DNA of 22,940 nt from a virus. The DNA lies in the IMG/VR virus record IMGVR_UViG_3300000236_000006, positions 1-22,940 of that record, one strand, 5' to 3'. A model generated the notes under the pieces. That model was not told the origin of the DNA, searched no databases, and saw only the letters and a program-made list of their open reading frames with translations. Of this stretch, positions 1 through 6,091 are shown in pieces. Position 1 is the first letter of the stretch. Every line of letters starts with the position of its first letter. The translations under genes and the position numbers were made by a program.

Positions 1-2
1 TG

Positions 3-182
3 CGATTTGGCATTAAAGACAAGCTGAAGGGGCAGGAGTTCACGAATAAGCAACGGCTTGGCAGGGAGATTGGCAACCTGCTGACCATGGTTAATCTGCT
101 TGTTATGTCGGGAGATGTGAAGGATGAGGATATTGAAGAGGGGATGAAGGCGAAGGTTGAGAGTTTGGAAGAGGTGTATTGA
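3..182 (+). CDS. 3' end of an early phage gene, possibly MazG-like
   Basis: An open frame enters from the left edge and ends at TGA 180-182, giving the last 59 residues of a protein. The visible part is helical and charged, with a segment REIGNLLTMVNLLVMSGDV followed by an acidic/lysine-rich tail. This loosely resembles the C-terminal helix of phage MazG-like nucleotide pyrophosphohydrolases, where an E-G-N/D-L-L pattern is followed by a short loop and a K-rich end. The catalytic part would lie outside the window, so the assignment is only a suggestion. It lies in the early region upstream of gemA and mor and probably belongs to the same transcription unit, although the palindromes that follow may interrupt it. 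Confidence 0.4.
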   Translation, partial: RFGIKDKLKGQEFTNKQRLGREIGNLLTMVNLLVMSGDVKDEDIEEGMKAKVESLEEVY

Positions 183-184
183 TG

Positions 185-214
185 CGTAGGGGCGTATTGC
201 TATACGCCCCTACG
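185..214. repeat. Interspersed palindrome, copy 1
   Basis: Two 13-base arms (185-197 and 202-214) are perfect inverted complements around a 4-base loop TGCT. The arm reads CGTAGGGGCGTAT. It is nearly identical to the palindrome at 288-315, differing at the loop. GC-rich palindromes of this TAGGGGCG...CGCCCCTA type occur as dispersed repeats in several bacteria, including, as I recall, green sulfur bacteria. As RNA it would form a very stable hairpin just 3 bases after the stop of the preceding gene. No long T-run follows, so it is not a classical terminator. Confidence 0.9.
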
Positions 215-217
215 GTT

Positions 218-267
218 GTTCCCGTGGCGGAATTGGGTCAATGCAGGTTCGAGTCCTGCCGGGAGCA
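218..267 (+). pseudogene. tRNA-Leu-like remnant lacking the anticodon arm
   Basis: The ends fold like a tRNA. GTTCCCG (218-224) pairs with CGGGAGC (260-266) as a 7-bp acceptor stem with one G-U pair, followed by discriminator A267. A 5-bp T-stem GCAGG/CCTGC (243-247 and 255-259) closes a 7-nt loop TTCGAGT. The 5' part TGGCGGAATTGG (225-236) matches the start of a bacterial tRNA-Leu D-arm. Only about 6 bases separate this from the T-stem, so the rest of the D-arm, the anticodon arm and most of the variable arm are missing. It cannot act as a normal tRNA. It sits precisely between two near-identical palindromes. It could be a decayed phage tRNA, a captured host fragment or a structured RNA element. 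Confidence 0.7.
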
Positions 268-287
268 CAGGGAAATATTGAGAACGT

Positions 288-315
288 GTAGGGGCGTATT
301 GCAATACGCCCCTAC
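288..315. repeat. Interspersed palindrome, copy 2
   Basis: This is a perfect 28-bp palindrome made of two 14-base arms with no spacer; the left arm is GTAGGGGCGTATTG. It repeats the element at 185-214 almost base for base. The pair brackets the tRNA-like remnant, leaving 3 bases on the left side and 20 on the right. Confidence 0.9.
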
Positions 316-331
316 GGGAAACGGGGATGTT

Positions 332-646
332 ATGGATGATCTTGAAAGAAGAAAGATATTGAACCGGTTGACGAAATCAGCACTGGTTGATTTGGTGCTG
401 ATTCAGATTCAGCCGGGTTTTAATCGAGGCTTAACGCTTGATAAGCTTTTGATTGATAGCTTGTTACGGCTAAAGCAGGAAGCGATTGATAAGACGATGA
501 AGGCGATAGAGAGTTTGAACCGGTCGTCTTCAGGGTATCGGAAGATATGGTTTGAGCTGAACGAGCAGCTTGATAAACTTTGGGTTGAACACGGGAATCT
601 TATGGATTTGGCGTATCCGAAAAAGAAGGAGGAAACTCATGCCTGA
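332..646 (+). CDS. Hypothetical early phage protein, 104 aa
   Basis: The protein begins MDDLERRKILNRLTKSAL and is a charged, helix-rich polypeptide with a long lysine/glutamate-rich centre and the C-terminus PKKKEETHA. I do not recognise the family. The frame is open upstream to 179, but that part would translate the palindromes and the tRNA-like remnant, so I place the start at ATG 332, just after a purine-rich ACGGGG. The 3' end overlaps gemA by 8 bases, so the two are probably translated together. Genes at this position in Mu-like phages are small, poorly conserved early proteins. Confidence 0.7.
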   Translation: MDDLERRKILNRLTKSALVDLVLIQIQPGFNRGLTLDKLLIDSLLRLKQEAIDKTMKAIESLNRSSSGYRKIWFELNEQLDKLWVEHGNLMDLAYPKKKEETHA

Positions 647-1124
647 ACTGAAGAAAGTAACCTTGCCGCCGATGCTGATTAAGCGGATCAAGACGCTGCA
701 AGGTCTTGCCGGCGTGTCTGATGAGCAGTACAGGGCGATGCTGGGTGGCTATAATGTTGAGAGCTGTAAGGATTTGACGATTCTTGAGGCTCGTGCAGTT
801 TGTGATTTTCTGCAGGGGATTGTTGATAAAATCCCTGAGAAGGCGCAGTTTAAGGCGGCTGCAAAGGCGAAGCCGTATAGCGGTCTTGGGAATCGTCATG
901 AGGATATGGCAACGGAAAAGCAGTTGCGTATGCTTGAGGCAATGTGGATGCAGGTGACGTTTCAGCCTAACCGGAAGGCAGCGCTTGATGCGTACAGTGT
1001 GTGGCTGAAGAATCGGTTCAACATCGGGTCGCCGGAGTGGATTGTGCGCGATAAAGTTGGCGCTATCAAACGGGCGCTTGAGGCTATGATTTTGCAGGCA
1101 ATGAAATACCAGCAGAACGCGTGA
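639..1124 (+). CDS. gemA: GemA-like regulatory protein (Mu gp16 / DUF1018 family)
   Basis: The 161-aa protein matches the GemA pattern. The N-terminal segment IKRIKTLQGLAGVSDEQYR is followed by an AMLGGYNVESCKDLT segment. A C-terminal region around residues 95-150 then has TEKQLRMLEAMWMQV and WIVRDKVGAIKRALEAM. In Mu, GemA is an early protein that modulates host gene expression and DNA supercoiling. The start ATG 639 is set by an ideal AAGGAGG at 626-632, six bases upstream; a longer frame exists from 570 but lacks such support. It lies immediately before mor, as in Mu, with stop and start codons overlapping. Confidence 0.88.
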   Translation: MPELKKVTLPPMLIKRIKTLQGLAGVSDEQYRAMLGGYNVESCKDLTILEARAVCDFLQGIVDKIPEKAQFKAAAKAKPYSGLGNRHEDMATEKQLRMLEAMWMQVTFQPNRKAALDAYSVWLKNRFNIGSPEWIVRDKVGAIKRALEAMILQAMKYQQNA

Positions 1125-1441
1125 AGCGGATGACTCGACATAATGCGTCTGATCAGTCGCAGTTTGCAGGTATCCCTCCGGGCGATATGCGCTTGGTTGC
1201 TCATGAGCTTGGGGCGGCTGTTGCCAGAAAAATGATGCTGAAGTTGGGCGGGTTAAAGCTGTATATTCCAAAAAGCACGGCATACCGCAAGTGGCACGTC
1301 GAAACCTACTTCACCGGCAATAATCACAATGATCTTGCGCTTGAGCTTGGGGTTACGACCAGTACGATAAACAATTACGTGAAGGCGATGTACAATAAAC
1401 CAAAGCCTGAAGAGCGGCATCAGCAGTCGTTGTTTGGGTGA
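1121..1441 (+). CDS. mor: Mor-family middle/late transcription activator
   Basis: The protein is about 106 aa. It has a dimerisation-type N-terminal half (MRLVAHELGAAVARKMM, LGGLKLYIPK) and a C-terminal helix-turn-helix around residues 65-90 containing YFTGNNHNDLALELGV and TSTINNYVK. This is the arrangement of the Mu Mor/C family, DNA-binding dimers that activate middle and late phage promoters through host RNA polymerase. The start may be GTG 1121, which overlaps the gemA stop, or ATG 1130. It directly follows gemA as gp17 follows gp16 in Mu. It is the best candidate in this window for controlling the late operons; its binding sites cannot be located by eye. Confidence 0.85.
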   Translation: MKRMTRHNASDQSQFAGIPPGDMRLVAHELGAAVARKMMLKLGGLKLYIPKSTAYRKWHVETYFTGNNHNDLALELGVTTSTINNYVKAMYNKPKPEERHQQSLFG

Positions 1442-1466
1442 TAATTAACGAAAAAGGAGAACCACC

Positions 1467-1742
1467 ATGGAGTTTGTTTTTATGTCAGCAATTGTTGGAT
1501 TGGTTTGCGGGATGGTCGCTATTGCAATTGCCGAGGGGAAGGGTCATCCCAAGTCAGCTAATGGGAAATGGTTTGCGACAGGTTTTTTTCTTGGGCCGAT
1601 TGGTGTCGTTATTGCTCTTCTATCGAGCAAGCAAACCGCAGGGTTTGTGGAACAGGGGAAGATGAAAGTTTGCCCGTTCTGCAAGGAGTCTATTCTTGCA
1701 GAGGCGATTGTGTGCAAACACTGCCAGTCGAAGCTTGATTGA
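1467..1742 (+). CDS. Small membrane protein with C-terminal zinc ribbon
   Basis: The 91-aa product has two hydrophobic segments. Residues 1-22 (FVFMSAIVGLVCGMVAIAIA) and about 36-52 (FATGFFLGPIGVVIALL) are likely membrane helices. A short linker leads to a C-terminal zinc ribbon with CPFC and CKHC pairs. Such double-helix plus zinc-ribbon proteins are common small accessory proteins of unknown function in bacteria and prophages. The start ATG 1467 has AAGGAG at 1453-1458. It sits between mor and a KilA-N gene, a region of phages that often carries cargo genes. A role at the host membrane is an inference. Confidence 0.7.
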   Translation: MEFVFMSAIVGLVCGMVAIAIAEGKGHPKSANGKWFATGFFLGPIGVVIALLSSKQTAGFVEQGKMKVCPFCKESILAEAIVCKHCQSKLD

Positions 1743-1812
1743 TAATGCAAAAATAGTTCTTTGAAGGAGTAAAAATTATTGCGTAAGTTGCGGGTGCTAA
1801 TATCAACATGCC

Positions 1813-1834
1813 CCGCTTCTGAACGCGGTTTTTT
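1813..1834 (+). terminator. Weak candidate intrinsic terminator
   Basis: CCGC (1813-1816) can pair with GCGG (1825-1828), followed directly by six T's (1829-1834). The stem is only 4 bp with an 8-nt loop, so termination would be weak. An upstream GCGGG near 1788 could pair with CCCGC instead, giving an alternative fold. It lies in the roughly 200-bp gap between the zinc-ribbon gene and the KilA-N gene, which otherwise holds an orphan AAGGAG-like site near 1764 and no convincing gene. Confidence 0.35.
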
Positions 1835-1941
1835 GCGTTGTACGGATTCGAGTCAAGATTCCTGCTTCCGTGAGGGGTGGGGTGCTTTGTTGAGCATTAG
1901 CAAATCTTGGCTCATTTTTTTAATGCTAAATTCAACAAGCC

Positions 1942-2484
1942 ATGCAACACATCTTACTTGCCATCAATGGCGTCTCGATCCGCAAGGATGAGCGAAACTT
2001 TATCTGCCTTAATGATCTTTGGTATGCCGCTGAAAAGCCGGGCAACAAAAACCCTCGAAAATGGAGAGGTTTTGTTCAGGCAAAAGAAATTATCAACCAC
2101 TATCAAACAGAGGGAACCGTACTTATTAAGGACGGTTTGATATCTGGAACCGCCCGGAATAAGGACGGTTCGGTGATTTATTCTATTGGTGGAGCTGGTG
2201 GAGGTACCTTCGCAATTAGGGAAATCGCCCTCGCGTATGCAGGGTATCTCGATGTTCATTTACAGGCACTCATTTACCAAGCATTTCTCGATAGAGTTGA
2301 TGGAGTGCAAGGTTCTACGGGAATGCCTGCGCCACTATTACCGACCTTTTCAGGTTCATCAAAAGCTCAACGGAAAAAAATTGTTCCGGTGACTGAAGAT
2401 CAAGACGCCTCTTACTGGAAAGGCTATGCGGCTGCGCTTGAAAAGATGGTGATCAGGCTTTCCGGCAAGGAGGTGGCACTATGA
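1942..2484 (+). CDS. KilA-N domain protein (phage antirepressor-like)
   Basis: The 180-aa protein carries the KilA-N signature across residues 10-115. It includes FICLNDLWYAAE, then an NPRKWRGFVQAKEIIN segment, a glycine-rich stretch GGAGGGTF, and AIREIALAYAGYLDVHLQAL followed by YQAFLDRV. KilA-N is a small DNA-binding fold found in phage and large DNA virus proteins, often as antirepressors or lytic regulators. The C-terminal 60 residues are unlike known domains and contain a YWKGYAAALEKM helix. The start ATG 1942 has no clear ribosome site. The 3' end overlaps the next gene by ATGA, so both are likely co-translated. Confidence 0.85.
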   Translation: MQHILLAINGVSIRKDERNFICLNDLWYAAEKPGNKNPRKWRGFVQAKEIINHYQTEGTVLIKDGLISGTARNKDGSVIYSIGGAGGGTFAIREIALAYAGYLDVHLQALIYQAFLDRVDGVQGSTGMPAPLLPTFSGSSKAQRKKIVPVTEDQDASYWKGYAAALEKMVIRLSGKEVAL

Positions 2485-2669
2485 CAATTGCCGAAATGTT
2501 TGACCAGGTGTTAGAGAGCAAGCTTCTCGTCGATACCTTACGGGATGCGATATGCAATCCTCAAATTCATTCAAACACAGAGAGTTATTGGGTCTTGATT
2601 GACTATATCAGAGACAAACTTTCTGGAGTGGAGCATTCTCTTGAGAGTATGATTCCCAACCAGGATTAA
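2481..2669 (+). CDS. Small hypothetical protein, 62 aa
   Basis: Its ATG overlaps the KilA-N stop in an ATGA, and an AAGGAGG at about 2466-2472 precedes it. This is a strong sign of real, coupled translation. The product (MTIAEMFDQVLESKLLVDTL...) is acidic and helical with no recognisable motif. It is the last gene of the rightward early unit and is followed at once by a strong terminator. It may be a partner or modulator of the KilA-N protein, but only gene position suggests this. Confidence 0.7.
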   Translation: MTIAEMFDQVLESKLLVDTLRDAICNPQIHSNTESYWVLIDYIRDKLSGVEHSLESMIPNQD

Positions 2670-2678
2670 CCTACAGCT

Positions 2679-2704
2679 AAAAGCCCCGTAACAGCGGGGC
2701 TTTT
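2679..2704. terminator. Bidirectional intrinsic terminator between convergent operons
   Basis: AAAAGCCCCG (2679-2688) and CGGGGCTTTT (2695-2704) form a perfect 10-bp inverted repeat with a 6-nt loop. The stem has a GC core flanked by A-run and T-run, so it works in both directions. It lies 10 bases after the stop of the rightward early unit and 5 bases after the stop of the leftward head operon. Confidence 0.92.
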
Positions 2705-2708
2705 GCTT

Positions 2709-3275
2709 TCACACCATTTTCTTGATATCCTCAAGAATCATCCCTTTGATATCCTCAATATCCTCTGGCAAGACCACAAAGAAAGGCCGTGCCGGAATGC
2801 CAGGGTGATTGACGTGCTTGAACACGCCGAGGCCGGGGATGGCAAGTGCCTTCTTGCTCTTTGGGTAGATGGTGTAGGGCTTGGTGCCGGTCTGCTGGTA
2901 TCCCATATACTTGACGGCGCTGAGTGAGAGCCCGTCGGGCGTGAGTTTGTAATTGAGGCTTTGTAACCCGATGCCGGTACGCTGCAAGGGTGCATTGCTG
3001 ACAATGCCTGCCTTGTTGACGCGGTTTGCAGGCTTCTTTTTCTGCTCAAGCGCCCAGCGGTCGTTGATGGTGCGCTCTTTGATGGGTTTCCATCCTCCCG
3101 GCAGTCCGGTGCCTCCCTCTTTGATGGTACGCCTTGCACGGGCAATAAGCAGCTCACCAACACTCGTTTTGATGGCTTTGCTCTCTATCACCACAGCAAG
3201 CTTTGCGGAAAAGTTGCTGATGGACTGCTCAAACGCCTGTAATCCCTCAAGCGATATTGAAAGGTGGTCGGCCAT
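2709..3275 (-). CDS. Mu gpG-like virion morphogenesis protein
   Basis: The 188-aa protein fits the phage virion morphogenesis family (Mu gpG). The N-terminal ISLEGLQAFEQSISNFSAKL helix is followed by a middle with GGWKPIKERT and the C-terminal hallmark HPGIPARPFFVVLPEDIEDI. In Mu, gpG acts in head or head-tail joining. Start ATG 3275 overlaps the preceding gene's stop as TAATG. It is the last gene of the leftward packaging operon, ending next to the bidirectional terminator. Confidence 0.83.
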   Translation of the reverse strand: MADHLSISLEGLQAFEQSISNFSAKLAVVIESKAIKTSVGELLIARARRTIKEGGTGLPGGWKPIKERTINDRWALEQKKKPANRVNKAGIVSNAPLQRTGIGLQSLNYKLTPDGLSLSAVKYMGYQQTGTKPYTIYPKSKKALAIPGLGVFKHVNHPGIPARPFFVVLPEDIEDIKGMILEDIKKMV

Positions 3276-3937
3276 TATCTTGTTATGGTTGCCGGGTTGT
3301 TGTAGAAGTCTTCGACGGCTTGCATTGCCCGCGTTGTTCCAAGGTTTGCGGAGCGGATGGCAAGGCGGGTAGCGGACGGGAGCAGGTTAAAGAGCCTGCG
3401 CTTGATGGTGATGGTAAGGTCTCCCCAGAATCCCCAGCGGGCAGCAAGAATAATTTCATCGTTACTCATGTCTGGTTTGTCACGCAAGGTATAGAGCCAC
3501 CGCTCGGCATCGAAGCGCTTGCCCGTCAGTTCGGTGCGTACTCGGGCAAAGGTCTGCCAAGCTTCGTCATGTGATGGTAAGGGCTGATATTTGGTGCCGT
3601 TTGCAAAGCTGGTTTTGATAACCTGATCGTACCAGACGGCTACTTCTTCGATGGTGGCATAGGATGAGAGCAGTGATTCAGGAATCCCTGCATAGGCTGG
3701 AGGCGTGGCTCCAACAATGGACACGGCGGCATAGACTTTGCCTTTGATGCCCTCGATTTTCTGCAGAGCGGAAATGATGGTCTCCCGTGACGCTTTATTG
3801 AGCAGAGCATTGGCGTTGGAGGTTACTTCGTGCAGGGAGTCACCGCCAAGCGTTGTTATGCACAGCTCTTTTTGTTGCTCAATTTTGAGTTGGCTCATCA
3901 GCTTGTCACACGTTTTCGTTGTCGTGTCAGTTGGCAT
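3275..3937 (-). CDS. Unknown head-region protein between gpF-like and gpG-like genes
   Basis: The product is 220 aa, with no family I recognise. The N-terminal part (about 1-60) is polar and helical. A central stretch has YAAVSIVGATPPAYAGIPESLLSSYATIEE. The C-terminal half contains EAWQTFARVRTELTGKRFDAERWLYTL and ILAARWGFWGDLTITIKRRLFNLLP. There is no signal peptide or membrane helix. The gene overlaps the gpF-like gene by 11 bases and gpG by one base, so it is translationally embedded in the morphogenesis operon and is probably a structural or assembly protein. Mu has no gene between F and G. Confidence 0.75.
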   Translation of the reverse strand: MPTDTTTKTCDKLMSQLKIEQQKELCITTLGGDSLHEVTSNANALLNKASRETIISALQKIEGIKGKVYAAVSIVGATPPAYAGIPESLLSSYATIEEVAVWYDQVIKTSFANGTKYQPLPSHDEAWQTFARVRTELTGKRFDAERWLYTLRDKPDMSNDEIILAARWGFWGDLTITIKRRLFNLLPSATRLAIRSANLGTTRAMQAVEDFYNNPATITR

Positions 3938-4766
3938 TTAACAGGTCATTTAAGAGGTTATCAAAAGCTTGTTGAAGAAGGTTTAAAGCTGCGGAGCTCA
4001 TCCCCCGCTGCTGCTCTTTGAGCCAGTCGTTATAACTGCCGATTTTGTCGCCAATGAACTCGGCATTTTGCAGGTTCCCCCGCATTTCAGGGGTGATGGT
4101 GTCGGGCTTTGTAATACCTCGGCGCTCTGCCTGCGCTTTACTGATAAGGATAACGGTACAGCGGCAACGGAAACCGAGGGGCGGCCAGAACTGACTGTCG
4201 GTGGCGAGAAAGATTTTACCGTCAAGGGCGCGGTGACTTGGCCGGGTGCGCTGGTCGAGAATGGCGCTGTATTCCCAGAAGGGGAAGTTGGTTTTGATAC
4301 CTTGCAAGCGTGCGAACTGTGCGCCACCAAAAGAGATAGCGCTTTCGGTGCGGTAGATAGTTTCGAGCCTGAATGAGGAGAGCCGTGAAACGCCAAGCTT
4401 GTCGAACTGTTCGTCAATGGTGGTTTTCCAGTCATCAAAGCTGCTGCCATTGGCCAATGCTTCAGTAAGGCTTTGCTTGAGGGCATCGCTAACCCGTTCG
4501 TTTTCAATGAGCGCTGCTGCAAATCCCTTGAACGAGTGAAACGCGGCTGCGCTCTCGTTGCCGTAGCTGAGTGTTTCAGGAATAGAGATTTCAGCGGCAA
4601 AGGTTGCTGCGTTGAATGATGGGTCGGCCTCTTTAGCAAGTCGGTCAGTATCGGCAAGGCCATCAGCCCAGGCGTTATTGAGTTCAAGGGTGAATGATTC
4701 TGAGAAAGCGTTGATGAAATCGTTGTCGGGCTGAGGGTCAAGAATCGCATCAGCCGTGCCGGTCAG
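3927..4766 (-). CDS. Mu gpF-like minor head protein, start unclear
   Basis: The C-terminal two thirds show the Mu gpF (minor head / morphogenesis) pattern: LETIYRTESAISFGGAQFARLQ, then ILDQRTRPSHRALDGKIF and FWPPLGFRCRCTVILIS. It would be a minor capsid protein near the portal vertex. The frame is open from 4802 and reads sensible protein from about 4769 (ALTGTADAILDPQPDNDF...). It contains no ATG or GTG there, and the first TTG is at 4457, inside the conserved region. Possible origins are a CTG start at 4766 overlapping the portal stop (CTGA), or a -1 shift from the portal at the A-run. The coordinates here assume CTG, giving 279 aa. Mu gpF is longer. Confidence 0.75.
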   Translation of the reverse strand: MTGTADAILDPQPDNDFINAFSESFTLELNNAWADGLADTDRLAKEADPSFNAATFAAEISIPETLSYGNESAAAFHSFKGFAAALIENERVSDALKQSLTEALANGSSFDDWKTTIDEQFDKLGVSRLSSFRLETIYRTESAISFGGAQFARLQGIKTNFPFWEYSAILDQRTRPSHRALDGKIFLATDSQFWPPLGFRCRCTVILISKAQAERRGITKPDTITPEMRGNLQNAEFIGDKIGSYNDWLKEQQRGMSSAALNLLQQAFDNLLNDLLNAN

Positions 4767-6091
4767 GGCTTTTTTTTTAACAGGTCGTAGGCTTTGAGGA
4801 GGTCAACCGGCGGCGCTTCAGTGGCGAAGGTGGCGGAAGCAGGTAGTTGACTCCCCAAAGCCGTTGGTTGCGATGGTTGCGCCTGATCAACCGGCGCGGT
4901 AAATACAAACTCGTCTTCCTGAAAGCCACGGTTGAGGAAGAACTTTTGTGTCGGCTTGAAGCCCGGCATTGTTGCGTAAATGTTGTCGCGTTCAGCCTCT
5001 TCTTTGCTGATTTCTTCGTCATGAGTAAGAATAAAGGTTATGGTTTCATCGTCGCTTCCGGGCAAGGTGTTGATTTCTGAGCAGATACGAAACAGCTCGT
5101 GCATTACCTGCTGCACAATGCGCTTTCCGCTGCTGAGGGCTTCGCCCCTGAGCTGGATACCGCTCTGGCTGCTGCTGTACCCTCCTTTACCTTCTACCTG
5201 CATCATGAGGTCTGTGCCGTACCAGAGCTTGAGAATCTTACGGCTCAGGAGTTCATCGGCCTTGGTGTAGGCATCGCTGCTGCTTGCCCTGCCGGTCACG
5301 TCTTTTTTGTCGAACTCGTTGCCTTCAGGAATGGCGGCCACACCGTTGTTGCGGAGTTCAAAAGCCATATTCAAGGCGTTGTTGATCTCCTCACTGGTGG
5401 CGTTGCGCGGGTGGCGGACTACCCACTTGTCGCGGCCATCCTCTTCGAGAAAGGTCATCATAAATTCAAAGTTGCCATTGAGGGCGACGGCGTGCCAGTA
5501 GGCAAGATCAAGGAGGCCTTTGCCGTAAGGGTTGGCGTAGCGTGACCGGTGGCGCGGATTGATGAACTTGTTCGGCCATTTGGCGTGCACGTCAACTCCT
5601 TCGTTGGGCTGGTCCTTAGTATAGAATCGCAATGCTCCAAGCTGATCGTAGCCGAACCAGCGTTGCGGTTTCGCCTCAAGGGTTCCCGGTACGGTCTTGC
5701 CCTGAAAGGTTTTCCATCGGGTGATTTCCAGTACGGTGTAGCCGTAATCACGGGCTTCAAGCGCCTGTTCGATAAGGTCGGGAAGGTCGATACTGTCGAG
5801 GTACTCGAGAAAGAAGGCTGCCCTTTTGCTGTTTTCGAGGTCACTCTGTACGTTGAACTCCATACTTGCCACACCGGCGCGGTAGTCGTTGATGGCAGCA
5901 GCAATATCAATCTGCTCAGCAACCTTGTCGAACACGGCAATGGTATCGGCGCGGGAGTTGAGGATGATGCTCGGGTTTGGCAGGCGGTTGATGGAACCAA
6001 TGAATTCACCGTTAGCGGACTGCCGCGTAGCGACTTCAATGAAGCGTTGCGCCTTGCTGGTTATCTTGCGGCCTTTTGCGTCGTAAAGCAT
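4763..6091 (-). CDS. Portal protein (Mu gp29 / DUF935 family)
   Basis: The 442-aa protein has the Mu-type portal pattern. The N-terminal INRLPNPSIIL precedes a region around residues 100-140 with EQALEARDYGYTVLEITRW and a WFGYDQLGALRF segment. NPYGKGLLDLAYWHAVALNG follows near residue 190, then the QSGIQLRGEALSSGKRI region near 310. The portal forms the ring through which DNA enters the head. Start ATG 6091 overlaps the terminase stop as TAATG and has AGGAG upstream. Its C-terminal tail after about residue 400 is proline/serine rich and ends at an A9 tract, where a frameshift into the gpF-like frame is possible. It is shorter than Mu gp29. Confidence 0.9.
   Translation of the reverse strand: MLYDAKGRKITSKAQRFIEVATRQSANGEFIGSINRLPNPSIILNSRADTIAVFDKVAEQIDIAAAINDYRAGVASMEFNVQSDLENSKRAAFFLEYLDSIDLPDLIEQALEARDYGYTVLEITRWKTFQGKTVPGTLEAKPQRWFGYDQLGALRFYTKDQPNEGVDVHAKWPNKFINPRHRSRYANPYGKGLLDLAYWHAVALNGNFEFMMTFLEEDGRDKWVVRHPRNATSEEINNALNMAFELRNNGVAAIPEGNEFDKKDVTGRASSSDAYTKADELLSRKILKLWYGTDLMMQVEGKGGYSSSQSGIQLRGEALSSGKRIVQQVMHELFRICSEINTLPGSDDETITFILTHDEEISKEEAERDNIYATMPGFKPTQKFFLNRGFQEDEFVFTAPVDQAQPSQPTALGSQLPASATFATEAPPVDLLKAYDLLKKKP
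4769..4775 (-). other. Candidate -1 frameshift site (A AAA AAG)
   Basis: On the minus strand the portal gene ends TTA AAA AAA AAG CCC TGA, with nine A's at 4770-4778. The heptamer A AAA AAG is in the correct phase for a -1 slip, and it is a highly efficient slippery sequence in bacteria such as in dnaX. A slip would bypass the portal stop and continue into the gpF-like frame as AAA AAA GCC CTG. A missing A in the run (sequencing or real mutation) would have the same appearance. No strong downstream stem was found. Confidence 0.5.

Noticed and set aside
179-331. N-terminal extension of the 332-646 gene
   Set aside because: The extension would translate the two palindromes and the tRNA-like remnant; the start at 332 is more sensible.
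3998-4750. 250-aa minus-strand ORF overlapping the gpF-like gene
   Set aside because: Its product is serine/threonine/proline-rich low-quality sequence, while the other frame carries the conserved gpF motifs.
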